Shown: piece after piece, positions 57,114 to 64,000 of the stretch
Layout: each line of letters begins with the position of its first letter
Numbering within the stretch: position 1 is the stretch's first letter
Source: Palsa-343 sp036269135
Lineage (GTDB): Bacteria; Acidobacteriota; Terriglobia; Terriglobales; Acidobacteriaceae
NCBI GenBank assembly: GCA_036269135.1
Contig: DATASQ010000009.1
Location: 108,252 to 172,251 of the forward strand
Direction of reading: 5' to 3'
Length of the DNA: 64,000 nt
The notes under the pieces: model-generated
Databases searched by the model: none
The model's input: the letters and a program-made list of their open reading frames with translations, nothing else
What the model was told of the DNA's origin: nothing
Made by a program: the position numbers and the translations under genes

Positions 57114-57868
57114 TAGAAGACGATGGCCACGCGATAGGTGGTGAAGGCCGACTGGGCGGCGGTGGGGGTGCAGGCTCCCACCGCGGCTTTGCGGAAATCG
57201 CCTTTGTGGATGACCTGGACGACCTGGCTGGGAAGCTGGGTGAGATCCGGCGTCTGAAAGCGCACGAGGGAGCGGGTACCGGCCGGCATGCCGCTGGTCG
57301 AGGCGCAGGCGGCCTCGGCGGGAGCGGCGGGGGCTTCGGCATCGACACCCTGTTGGTGGAGGAGCGCGCGGAGGCGCTGCTCCACCTGTGCGCGGGTGAG
57401 GGATTCGTTGGTCTGGGCGAAGTCTTCGACGGCAACCAGGTTGGGACCGCGGCGCAGGACGGCCACGCCCAGGGCGTTCATCTTCGGGTCGAGAATGTTG
57501 GTGCGGTGCGGGGTGGAGTGCATCCACTGATTTTCAAGCGAATCGGGCGTGGGGCCGAGGGCGATGTTTTCGGCGATGGCGCGGAAATGGGCGCCGGCAT
57601 GGTCGGCGCGCGTCATCAGATCGGGCTCGCCGGGATATTGATGGGACAGGCCTGATGCGCGGAGCACCCACTGGGCGTGGGCGTCGGCGGCAGCCGCGAG
57701 CGCCGGGTTCCACGCCAGCGGCGGCAGGCCCTGCTGCTGGCGATCCTGATTGGTCAGGGCGAAGACGCGGCGGGCATCGGCGTCGGACTGGGCGCGCAGG
57801 GGGGGCAAACCGGCGAGCAGGAGGGCGCCGACGAGCGCGAAGGGGCACAGTGCGTGTCGAAAAGTCAT
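57110..57868 (-). CDS. Secreted CAP (SCP/PR1) domain protein
   Basis: 252 residues with a signal peptide ending PLRAQ. CAP domain: RRVFALTNQDRQQQGLPPLAWNPALAAAADAHAQWV, MTRADHAGAHFRAIAENIALG and MHSTPHRTNILDPKMNALGVAVLRRG, which include the CAP cavity His/Glu/His set. The C-terminal 80 residues are unassigned. Bacterial CAP proteins are extracellular; lipid or sterol binding is known for some eukaryotic members, and the role here is unknown. Last gene of the 61225-57110 minus-strand run by spacing (1 bp after the epimerase). Confidence 0.92.
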   Translation of the reverse strand: MTFRHALCPFALVGALLLAGLPPLRAQSDADARRVFALTNQDRQQQGLPPLAWNPALAAAADAHAQWVLRASGLSHQYPGEPDLMTRADHAGAHFRAIAENIALGPTPDSLENQWMHSTPHRTNILDPKMNALGVAVLRRGPNLVAVEDFAQTNESLTRAQVEQRLRALLHQQGVDAEAPAAPAEAACASTSGMPAGTRSLVRFQTPDLTQLPSQVVQVIHKGDFRKAAVGACTPTAAQSAFTTYRVAIVFY

Positions 57869-57869
57869 A

Positions 57870-58958
57870 TCAGTTCCCTGCCCTGGCTGTTGATCCGGCG
57901 AAATCCTCGGGGCGGTCGTGTTTCCAGTCGAGGAAGGCGTCTTCCAGAGAGTACTGCCAGACGTAGCCGAGTTGCCGCAAGCCGGCGGGGTCGATGGAGG
58001 TGGAGCGGAAGAGCTTGCGGACGCGCACCGGGCTGACGGGCTGGTGGATGCCGAAGGCGCGGGCGACGGCGTCAATCGGATAGGCGAGGCCGAGCAACAG
58101 CGAACGCGGCACGCTGATGGGATGGCGGCGGACGCCCGCGACCTTGCGGATGGCATTCACGTAGCTTTCGAGAGTGGCCGGGGGATCCATGGAGAAATTG
58201 AGCAGGGTGACGGCTTCTCCGGTGCGGTCCTGATACTGCATGCCGAAACGGATGGCCCGGTCAAGTTCTTTGACATAGCCGCCGGCTTTGCGGGTCTGCC
58301 GGTTGCCCATATAGACGAAATAGCCTTTGACGACGCTGCGCACGAGGCGGGTGACGTTGCCGCCCTCGCCGGGACCAAAGACGACGCCGGGACGGAGGAG
58401 GAGAACACGGCGGCGGGGCGAACCGGATTGCCACCCGATATGGATCTTTTCGGCGGCGAGCTTGGAGCGGCCGTAGGGGGTTTCCGGCACGGGGAGCGAG
58501 GATTCGTTCTTCAGGTCCTCGGAGGGGCCGTAGGGCGCGATGCTGCTGGTGAAGACGATGCGCGAGCAGCCGACCGAAGAGGCCCAGGCGCAGACATTCT
58601 CGGCGCCGAGGAGATTGGTCTCGAAGTATTCGTGCGAGGCGTGGCCGGGTTCGCGGTGAATGGCGGCCAGGTTAAAGATGAGGTCGGCTTCCGGGAGCCG
58701 AGACACGGGGATGGGCTGACGGACATCCCAGGGGACGAAGGCGACGCGGCCGTCGGCCAGGCCTTGCTGGAGGCCGGCGCAATACGGTTCATTGCGGGGT
58801 GGGAGGAGGTCGACGAGGACGATCTTTTTCGCCTGCCCGGTGCGCAGCCATTCCTGAGCCAGGTGGGTACCGATGAAGCCGGTGCCGCCGAAGAGGACGA
58901 CTGTGGCGCTTTCTGCATTCACGCTCGACGAGGCGGGGAGCTGGGAATCGCTTACCAA
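57870..58958 (-). CDS. NAD-dependent epimerase/dehydratase (extended SDR)
   Basis: 362 residues. Rossmann motif VVLFGGTGFIGTHLA, then FNLAAIHREPGHASHEYFETNLLGAENVC, FTSSIAPYG, active-site Tyr/Lys in TPYGRSKLAAE, and LRPGVVFGPGEGGNVTRLV. A nucleotide-sugar epimerase/dehydratase type enzyme for surface polysaccharide. Start codon is TTG at 58958, overlapping the GT4 stop by 7 bp, so translation is coupled. Specific sugar not determinable. Confidence 0.9.
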   Translation of the reverse strand: MVSDSQLPASSSVNAESATVVLFGGTGFIGTHLAQEWLRTGQAKKIVLVDLLPPRNEPYCAGLQQGLADGRVAFVPWDVRQPIPVSRLPEADLIFNLAAIHREPGHASHEYFETNLLGAENVCAWASSVGCSRIVFTSSIAPYGPSEDLKNESSLPVPETPYGRSKLAAEKIHIGWQSGSPRRRVLLLRPGVVFGPGEGGNVTRLVRSVVKGYFVYMGNRQTRKAGGYVKELDRAIRFGMQYQDRTGEAVTLLNFSMDPPATLESYVNAIRKVAGVRRHPISVPRSLLLGLAYPIDAVARAFGIHQPVSPVRVRKLFRSTSIDPAGLRQLGYVWQYSLEDAFLDWKHDRPEDFAGSTARAGN

Positions 58959-60208
58959 CGCGCGGCTTCTCCGGAGGTGAGTTTGGCAGCCGGTTCCTCG
59001 ACGGGAACGGCGGCGACGGGTGAAGCGGCTTGGCCGAGAACCGTGAGGAAGCGATCGGCGATGCGCTGGATGGAGAAATGGGCGGCAGCATAAGCGCGGC
59101 CGTTGGCGCCGTAGCGAGCGCCGAGAGCGGGGTCGGCGAGGAGGAGCTCGGCCGCGGCGAGGAGGCCGGCGGGATCGTCGGGCGAAACCACAAAGCCGGC
59201 ATCGGCGCGGTCGACGACGCGGGCTGCTTCATTTTCCGCCGACGCTGCGACGATGAGGGCACGACCGGCACAGAGATAGGCGAGGGTCTTGGAGGGCACG
59301 GCGAAAGCCCCGGCTTCGGAATCCAGCAGCGCGATGAGGACGTCGGCCGAGGCAAAGACTTCGGCAATGCGCTCGTAGGGCTGGAAGGGCAATAAGGTGA
59401 GAACCTCCGAGCGGACCTCGTGGCGTTTGGCGGCCAGCCAGTTGGCGCCGGCGCCGGCGGCGATCACGATGAGGCGCGCGTTGCCGGTGGCCTCCAGCCG
59501 TTTGGCCAGGGCGAGCAGCAGTTCGGGGCGGTGTTTCATGCCGAGAGTGCCGGAGTACATGAAGCAGAATTTGTTGGCTACGCGCTGTTCGCGCGCCCAG
59601 GCGTTATCGCGGGGGAGCGGGACAACTTCGTCGAGGGGCGCCCAGTTGGGAATGACGGCGATCTTCTCCTGGGGCACGCCCCAGCGCTTCACAAAGTCGG
59701 CAAAGCCGGGAGCGATGCAGACGACGGCGTCGGAGCGCTGCAGCAGACGCTTTTCGAGACGCTCGAAATACAAGCCGCCCAGCGAGGCGAGCAGGCGCGC
59801 CTTTTTTTGCAGGACAAAGCGAGCGGCCACACTGTAGACATCCTGCAGCCAGAAGACAAAGCGGGCGTTGTGCGCGCGAGCGGCCTTTTGCAGGAGGTTC
59901 TGGGCGTCGAGCGGCATGTTGGCGGAGATCACCACCTCGGGGCGGAAGCGGTCGAGCCGTTCGGCGACGGCGCGGCCGTAATCGAGATCGGCCTGGCGAC
60001 GGGTAAGCAGGGAGTGCTTGGCGAAGGCGCGGGCGATGTGCAGGCCTTCGATGGCGAGCCCGGGTGTCGTGGCGGCCGTCGGCCCTTTGGGCGTGGAGTG
60101 GTTGTCGGCGAAGTAGACGTGCAGGACCTGATGGCCGCGCCGGGCGAGCTCGCGGCTCAGCTCGATCTGAAAAGCATGGCCGCAGAATTCGTTGACAAAG
60201 ATGCGCAT
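58952..60208 (-). CDS. Glycosyltransferase family 4
   Basis: 418 residues, GT-B fold. N-terminal MRIFVNEFCGHAFQIELSREL and RFRPEVVISANMPLDAQNLLQKA; C-terminal donor domain with FCFMYSGTLGMKHRPELLLALA, LLPFQPYERIAEVFASADVLIALLDSEAGAFAVPSKTLAYLCAGRALI, in which the E-x7-E type donor site appears in the DSEAGAFAVPSK stretch. WcaI/WbuB-like. Makes a polysaccharide linkage in the cytoplasm. Six bp from the upstream epimerase gene. Confidence 0.92.
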   Translation of the reverse strand: MRIFVNEFCGHAFQIELSRELARRGHQVLHVYFADNHSTPKGPTAATTPGLAIEGLHIARAFAKHSLLTRRQADLDYGRAVAERLDRFRPEVVISANMPLDAQNLLQKAARAHNARFVFWLQDVYSVAARFVLQKKARLLASLGGLYFERLEKRLLQRSDAVVCIAPGFADFVKRWGVPQEKIAVIPNWAPLDEVVPLPRDNAWAREQRVANKFCFMYSGTLGMKHRPELLLALAKRLEATGNARLIVIAAGAGANWLAAKRHEVRSEVLTLLPFQPYERIAEVFASADVLIALLDSEAGAFAVPSKTLAYLCAGRALIVAASAENEAARVVDRADAGFVVSPDDPAGLLAAAELLLADPALGARYGANGRAYAAAHFSIQRIADRFLTVLGQAASPVAAVPVEEPAAKLTSGEAARW

Positions 60209-60214
60209 GCGGTC

Positions 60215-61225
60215 TCAGAGGGAACGGGCGCCGACCATCATCTGGCTTTCAATCCAGTTGTAGGTTTTGGCCATGCCGTCGCGGAGGCGGATGGACGGTT
60301 CCCAGCCGAGCTTCTCGAGGATCAGCGTGTTGTCGCTGTTGCGGCCGTTGACGCCTTTGGGGGCACTGAGGTCGTAGCGGCGCTTCAGGCGGATGCCGGC
60401 GATTGCCTCGACGAGGTCGACGAGTTGATTGATGGTGACCAGCTCGCTCGATCCCAGGTTGATGGGCTGGCCGATGTCACTGTCCATGAGGGCGAGGGTG
60501 CCCTGGGTGCAGTCGTCGATGTACATGAAGCTGCGGGTTTGGCGGCCGTCGCCCCAGATCTCGATTTCGTGGCGGCCGGAAGCTTTGGCCTGGAGGACTT
60601 TGCGGCAGATGGCGGCGGGGGCCTTCTCGCGGCCGCCATCCCATGTGCCCCAGGGACCGTAGACGTTGTGGTAGCGGGCCACGCGGCAGACGAGGCCGAA
60701 GTCTTCTTCAAAGTGGCGGCACATGCGCTCGCTGAAGAGCTTCTCCCAGCCGTAGCCGTCTTCGGGCAGGGCGGGATAGGCATCGGATTCCCTGAGCGGG
60801 ATGACGTCGGGATTCTTCTGCTTGTCGCCGTTGTAGACGCAGGCCGAGGAGGAATAGAAGAAGCGGCGGACGCCGGAGTCGCGCGCCGCCATGAGCATGT
60901 GGGTGTTGATGAGGACGCTGAGCATGCAGAGGGCTTTGTTGTTCTCGATGAAGCCCATGCCACCCATGTCGGCAGCCAGCTGGAAGACGGCGGTCACGCC
61001 TTCCGCGGCCCGATAGCAGCTGTCTTTTTCTTTGAGGTCGAGGACGAGGTTTTCGACGCCGGGAGTGACCTGATACCAGTCGTCCAGGGGCTTCAGGTCG
61101 ATGCCGCGGACGACCTCGACTCCGTGGGAAAGGAGGTATTTGACGAGATGGCCGCCGATGAAACCGCCTGCGCCGCAGACTGCTGCCTTTTGACCTTTGA
61201 GACTCACCCGAAAGCTCCCATGCAT
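60215..61225 (-). CDS. GDP-mannose 3,5-epimerase-like SDR
   Basis: 336 residues. N-terminal AAVCGAGGFIGGHLVKYLLSHG, then AADMGGMGFIENN, RRFFYSSSACVYNG with the catalytic Cys, active-site Tyr/Lys in GYGWEKLFSERMCRHFEEDFGL, RYHNVYGPWGTWDGGREKAPAA, WGDGRQTRSFMYIDDC and GVNGRNSDNTLILEKLGW. These blocks are nearly the plant GDP-mannose-3,5-epimerase sequence as I know it (ADMGGMGFI, SSAC-Y, YGP-GTW-GGREKAPAA, GRNSDN). Expected reaction: GDP-D-mannose to GDP-L-galactose/L-gulose. Likely for an L-hexose in a surface glycan. An internal GTG at 61207 with GGGAG ahead is an alternative start. Confidence 0.88.
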   Translation of the reverse strand: MHGSFRVSLKGQKAAVCGAGGFIGGHLVKYLLSHGVEVVRGIDLKPLDDWYQVTPGVENLVLDLKEKDSCYRAAEGVTAVFQLAADMGGMGFIENNKALCMLSVLINTHMLMAARDSGVRRFFYSSSACVYNGDKQKNPDVIPLRESDAYPALPEDGYGWEKLFSERMCRHFEEDFGLVCRVARYHNVYGPWGTWDGGREKAPAAICRKVLQAKASGRHEIEIWGDGRQTRSFMYIDDCTQGTLALMDSDIGQPINLGSSELVTINQLVDLVEAIAGIRLKRRYDLSAPKGVNGRNSDNTLILEKLGWEPSIRLRDGMAKTYNWIESQMMVGARSL

Positions 61226-61354
61226 TGGCTCAACGATTATGGCTGCGCCTTTTAATTACAGCCCAGGCAGGTGCGGAACACCAGAGGGAAAATACGGTAT
61301 CCCCTGAATTCGGCTGTCGAAAAATGGGGAGGCGTGCTGCGCGGCGTAGGTTCA

Positions 61355-61387
61355 TTGTCAGGACGGTTACTATGGTTGTCAAGACGG
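61355..61387 (+). promoter_or_regulatory. Direct repeats TTGTCARGACGG, 21 bp apart
   Basis: TTGTCAGGACGG (61355-61366) and TTGTCAAGACGG (61376-61387) match at 11 of 12 and are spaced two helical turns apart, with a TACTAT hexamer (61368-61373) between. They lie 74-105 bp before the permease start, a plausible regulator site. Confidence 0.4.
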
Positions 61388-61460
61388 GCTGCGCAGGCGC
61401 GGACCGCGTCCATTCCCGGTCGTCCGAGGGTTGACCCTGGTGGGATCGAGTGCTCTGAAT

Positions 61461-62339
61461 ATGGCTGTGGCGCCCTCCCAAGCGCGGGGCCGGTGGGCGG
61501 TGATGGGCGAGCGGCTGCGGCAGCAACCGCTGGCGTTCGTGGGCGTGGCGCTGATCGTGCTGTTCGCGGTGATGGCGATTTTTGCGCCGGTGCTGTCCCC
61601 CTACAATCCCGCGGCGCTGGACCTTCTGCATCGGCTGGCGGGGCCGAGCCGGGCGCACTGGCTGGGGACCGATGAGCTGGGACGCGACGTTCTGTCGCGG
61701 GTGATCTTTGGCGCGCGGCTGTCGCTGACGGTGGCGATTTCGGTGGTGAGCCTGTCGCTGTTTCTGGGGCTGATCTTCGGCGGGATCGCGGGCTATTACG
61801 GGCGCTGGACCGACGTGGTGATCAACACCTTTATGATGAATGCCTTTATGGCGCTGCCGGGGATTCTGCTGGCGATTGCGTTCGTCGCTTTCCTGGGGCC
61901 GGGGCTGCTGAATCTGATTCTGGCGCTCTCGATTGGCGGATGGGTAGGGTATGCGCGGCTGGTGCGGGCGCAGGTGCTGGCGGTGCGGGAGCGCGAGTTT
62001 GTCGAGGCGGCGCGGGCGCTGGGAGCGAGCGATCTGCGCATCTTCGTGAAGCACATTCTGCCGAATATTTTGCAGCCGCTGATTGTGCAGGCGGCGATCG
62101 GGATGGCGGGCGCGGTGCTGGCCGAGGCGACGCTCAGCTTTCTGGGGCTGGGCGTGCCACCGCCGGCGGCGAGCTGGGGATCGATGCTGAACGATGCACG
62201 GCCGTTTTTGTTCGAGGCGCCGCACCTGGTTGTTTTCCCGGCGATCGCGGTGGCGCTGTGCGTGCTTTGCTTCAACTTCCTGGGCGACGCTCTGCGGGAT
62301 TATCTGGACCCGCGGACGCGGATTGCGATCGGACTGTAA
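61461..62339 (+). CDS. ABC transporter permease, DppC/OppC type
   Basis: 292 residues with six membrane helices. N-terminal DppC motif PYNPAALDLLHRLAGPSRAHWLGTDELGRDVLSRVIFGARLSL, and the EAA loop REFVEAARALGASDLRIFVKHILPN that contacts the ATPase; FLGLGVPPPAASWGSML closes. Importers of peptides, oligosaccharides or metal chelates use a DppB/DppC pair, ATPases and a binding protein; none of these partners is adjacent, so it is an orphan here or belongs to a split system. ATG at 61461 taken; TTG at 61431 is also in frame. The YfcE-like gene starts at the base after its stop. Confidence 0.92.
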   Translation: MAVAPSQARGRWAVMGERLRQQPLAFVGVALIVLFAVMAIFAPVLSPYNPAALDLLHRLAGPSRAHWLGTDELGRDVLSRVIFGARLSLTVAISVVSLSLFLGLIFGGIAGYYGRWTDVVINTFMMNAFMALPGILLAIAFVAFLGPGLLNLILALSIGGWVGYARLVRAQVLAVREREFVEAARALGASDLRIFVKHILPNILQPLIVQAAIGMAGAVLAEATLSFLGLGVPPPAASWGSMLNDARPFLFEAPHLVVFPAIAVALCVLCFNFLGDALRDYLDPRTRIAIGL

Positions 62340-62795
62340 ATGCAGGTTGGGGTGATTTCCGATACGCACGGGTTGCTGCGGCCGGAGGCTTTGCGGGCAC
62401 TCGCCGGCGTGGAGGCGATTCTGCACGCGGGCGATGTGGGGAATGCGCGGATTCTGGAAGCGCTGGGGCGGATTGCGCGGGTGACAGCGATCCGGGGGAA
62501 CATCGACCAGACCGGAGCCTGTGCGGCGCTGCCGGCGACGGAGTGGGTGGAGCTGGGCGGCTCTGCCTTCTACCTGATTCATGATTTGCAGGAGCTGGAT
62601 CTGGAGCCAGCGGCGGCGGGGATTGCCGTGGTGGTGAGCGGGCATACGCATCAGGCGAAGGTGGAGCGGCGCGGGGACGTCCTGTTTCTGAATCCGGGGA
62701 GCGCGGGCCCGCGGCGGTTTCGGCTGCCGCTGACGGTGGCGCGGGTGACGGTGGAAGACGGGCAGGTGGAGGCGGGGATCGTGGAGCTGGAGTAG
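62340..62795 (+). CDS. YfcE/MJ0936-like metallophosphoesterase
   Basis: 151 residues. All metal-binding blocks of the calcineurin-like phosphodiesterase fold are present: VISDTHG, LHAGDVGN, AIRGNID, SGHTHQAK, and LNPGSAGPRR. Family members hydrolyse phosphodiesters such as bis-pNPP or cyclic nucleotides in vitro; natural substrate unknown. ATG directly follows the permease TAA. Confidence 0.93.
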   Translation: MQVGVISDTHGLLRPEALRALAGVEAILHAGDVGNARILEALGRIARVTAIRGNIDQTGACAALPATEWVELGGSAFYLIHDLQELDLEPAAAGIAVVVSGHTHQAKVERRGDVLFLNPGSAGPRRFRLPLTVARVTVEDGQVEAGIVELE

Positions 62796-62837
62796 CAGGT
62801 GCGGGGTGCAGGTTACAGGTTGCAGGTTGCGGCGTCA
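62796..62837. repeat. Heptamer array D
   Basis: CAGGTGC, GGGGTGC, AGGTTAC, AGGTTGC, AGGTTGC, GGCGTCA in succession, filling the 39-bp gap between the phosphodiesterase stop and the VWA stop. Confidence 0.75.
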
Positions 62838-63953
62838 GGAGCCGCTGTAGTAGCCGTTGCGGGTTTGTACGATGAGCTTCTTGTTGGCGGGCATGGTCAG
62901 TTCGACGGGGTGGAAGCCTTCGGTGCCGGTGGCCGCTTCGGGGGTGTAGCCGAGGCGGTACTGGGAACGAAGTTCTTCGGCGATTTGAGTGTAGATGGCG
63001 GAAAAAGTCTGCTTGCCGGAGACTTCGAACATGCGTCCGCCGGTTTCGCCGGTGATCTGCTCGAGAACTTTTTTGCCGTCGACGCGATTTTCGCCGCCGC
63101 GCTGGCCCCCTCCTCCGGGAAAGCCTCCGCCAAAGCCGGGGCGCCCGCCGAAGCCTCCGCGATGACCCCCGTAGGGGTGCTGCTCGCCTTTGAAATAGAT
63201 AGCGTAGACCACGGTCTCGGCGCGCTGTGCGGCGGCGATGGCGGAGGCGAGAGTCTCCATGCTGCCGCGATCTTCGCCATCGGTGAGAACGACGAGAGCT
63301 TTGCGGCCGTGCTGCTTTTTCATGAGCTGATCCGAGGCGAGGAAGACAGCGTCGTAGAGAGTGGTGCCGCCGAAGCGGTGGCCGCCGTGGTGGCCATAGC
63401 CTCCGTAGCCGGAGTTGTCCCGCTGATCCTGGTCTTGCTCGTCGGGCGGGGTGGTACCAACCTGGTTGAGGGCTTCGCGGAGTTTGGGGCTGGAGCTGGT
63501 GAGGGGCTGCAGCAACTCCGTCTCATGGGCGAACTGGATGAGGAAGGCCTGGTCGGGGGCGCGGCCGGCGGGCGCGGTCATCATCTGGTCGAGGAAGGCT
63601 TCGCTGGCGGTGCGTTCGTCTTCCAGAGCGCTGCGGACGGAGCCGCTGGTATCGACGAGGAGGCCGAGGGTGAGGGGCAGGTTGTTGTCCTTGTCGAAGT
63701 AGCGGATGGTGGCGGGATGGCCGTCGACGGTGAGGGCGAAGTCGGTTTTGGTGAGGCTCTGGACCAGGGCGCCTTTTTTATCGCGGACGATGACAGGCAG
63801 GTTGACGAGCTGCGCCTGGACGGACAGGGTGGTGGCGGGCGCCGAGGGAGTGCTTTGGGGACGCTGGGCCGCGGAGGGTTGCTGAGCGCGCAACGAGATG
63901 CCCGCGATCGAAAGAAAGACGGCGGCGAGCGCAGCGGCGGGACGGAGGCGCAT
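62835..63953 (-). CDS. VWFA-domain secreted protein (acidobacterial type)
   Basis: 372 residues with a signal peptide ending LRAQ. Opening VQAQLVNLPVIVRDKKGALVQSLTKTDF and the MIDAS motif DTSGSVRSALE in GLLVDTSGSV identify the acidobacterial VWFA-related family. Later RFGGTTLYDAVFLASDQLM and ALVVLTDGEDRGS complete the metal site. A Gly/His-rich insert (YGGHRGGFGGRPGFGGGFPGGG, about residues 265-295) interrupts the domain. C-terminal YRLGYTPEA and NGYYSGS end are typical. Probably a periplasmic or outer-surface adhesion module. Confidence 0.93.
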   Translation of the reverse strand: MRLRPAAALAAVFLSIAGISLRAQQPSAAQRPQSTPSAPATTLSVQAQLVNLPVIVRDKKGALVQSLTKTDFALTVDGHPATIRYFDKDNNLPLTLGLLVDTSGSVRSALEDERTASEAFLDQMMTAPAGRAPDQAFLIQFAHETELLQPLTSSSPKLREALNQVGTTPPDEQDQDQRDNSGYGGYGHHGGHRFGGTTLYDAVFLASDQLMKKQHGRKALVVLTDGEDRGSMETLASAIAAAQRAETVVYAIYFKGEQHPYGGHRGGFGGRPGFGGGFPGGGGQRGGENRVDGKKVLEQITGETGGRMFEVSGKQTFSAIYTQIAEELRSQYRLGYTPEAATGTEGFHPVELTMPANKKLIVQTRNGYYSGS

Positions 63954-64000
63954 GGGATTTAGACGGGGTTGCGCGGGCGGAGTTTAGGGGGGTTCCGATG

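Noticed and set aside
59420..61255. 611-codon plus-strand frame opposite the GT4 and epimerase genes
   Set aside because: It spans two confirmed minus-strand genes; shadow.
1..64000. Search by eye for tRNA, rRNA, insertion sequences or prophage genes
   Set aside because: No T-arm/acceptor pairs in gene gaps, no transposase or integrase motifs and no terminal inverted repeats were seen; a tRNAscan and ISfinder run would be decisive.

Overview
This 64 kb window is GC-rich (mostly low-to-mid 60s %GC by eye), gene-dense and free of rRNA, tRNA, insertion sequences or CRISPR. The gene content points to Acidobacteriota, class Terriglobia (Acidobacteriaceae-like). Evidence is a VWFA-domain protein of the acidobacterial type (62835-63953), a 1137-residue Oar-like TonB-dependent receptor with an N-terminal carboxypeptidase-regulatory domain (52354-55767), a CRTAC1/ASPIC-UnbV FG-GAP protein (3490-5439), and several small lineage-type hypothetical proteins. 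The assignment is inferred from family content, not from a marker gene.

Layout. 1-2346: phospholipid synthesis (psd end, pssA) followed by an aspartate-semialdehyde-dehydrogenase-like protein without its catalytic Cys. 2350-9665: LacI regulator, CRTAC1 protein, CocE-type hydrolase, acetyl-CoA synthetase. 9738-13976: VapBC module with a clear palindromic operator, kdsB, an MFS carrier, a GH16 lipoprotein and a small Cys-motif protein. 14173-16129: a compact metal/sulfur cluster on the minus strand, made of a threonine-synthase-like PLP enzyme, an overlapping MoaD/ThiS-type sulfur carrier with a 35-residue Cys-rich tail after its GG, and a 46-residue metallothionein too short for usual gene calling. 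16553-26511: NAD-dependent epimerase, M20 hydrolase, MDR reductase, Gfo/Idh oxidoreductase, recN, a GH47 alpha-mannosidase, a GT2 transferase, sppA and an HU/IHF protein.

27156-34847: beta-oxidation in the order fadN-fadA-fadE, with a Phd/PIN toxin-antitoxin pair lodged between fadA and fadE, followed by a second acyl-CoA dehydrogenase on the other strand. 34990-45814: mutY, adenosine deaminase, a prenyl-diphosphate synthase / membrane glycan-type protein / penicillin-acylase operon, DUF2905, a methyltransferase-like protein, hemerythrin and an OmpA-family protein. 46047-51470: cytochrome c maturation operon (ccmF, ccmH, CcmI-like, carrier-like protein) with dispersed palindromic repeats at the ccmF/ccmH junction. 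51652-57868: single-domain response regulator behind a structured leader, TonB-dependent receptor, htpX, CAP protein. 57870-61225: surface-polysaccharide genes (epimerase, GT4, GDP-mannose-3,5-epimerase-like). 61461-63953: orphan Dpp/Opp-type permease, YfcE-like phosphodiesterase, VWA protein.

Most notable: (i) the ThrC-like / Cys-tailed MoaD / metallothionein cluster, in which the MoaD tail and the metallothionein share a C-G-x3-C-x-C pattern; (ii) five intergenic arrays of degenerate heptamers with a related consensus (about AGGGTAC); (iii) two perfect CRP-type palindromes (TGTGA-N6-TCACA), before ccmF and between the TonB receptor and htpX; (iv) several genes whose only promoter-like hexamer sits 6-7 nt before the start codon, suggesting leaderless mRNAs; (v) the toxin-antitoxin module inside the fad gene set.
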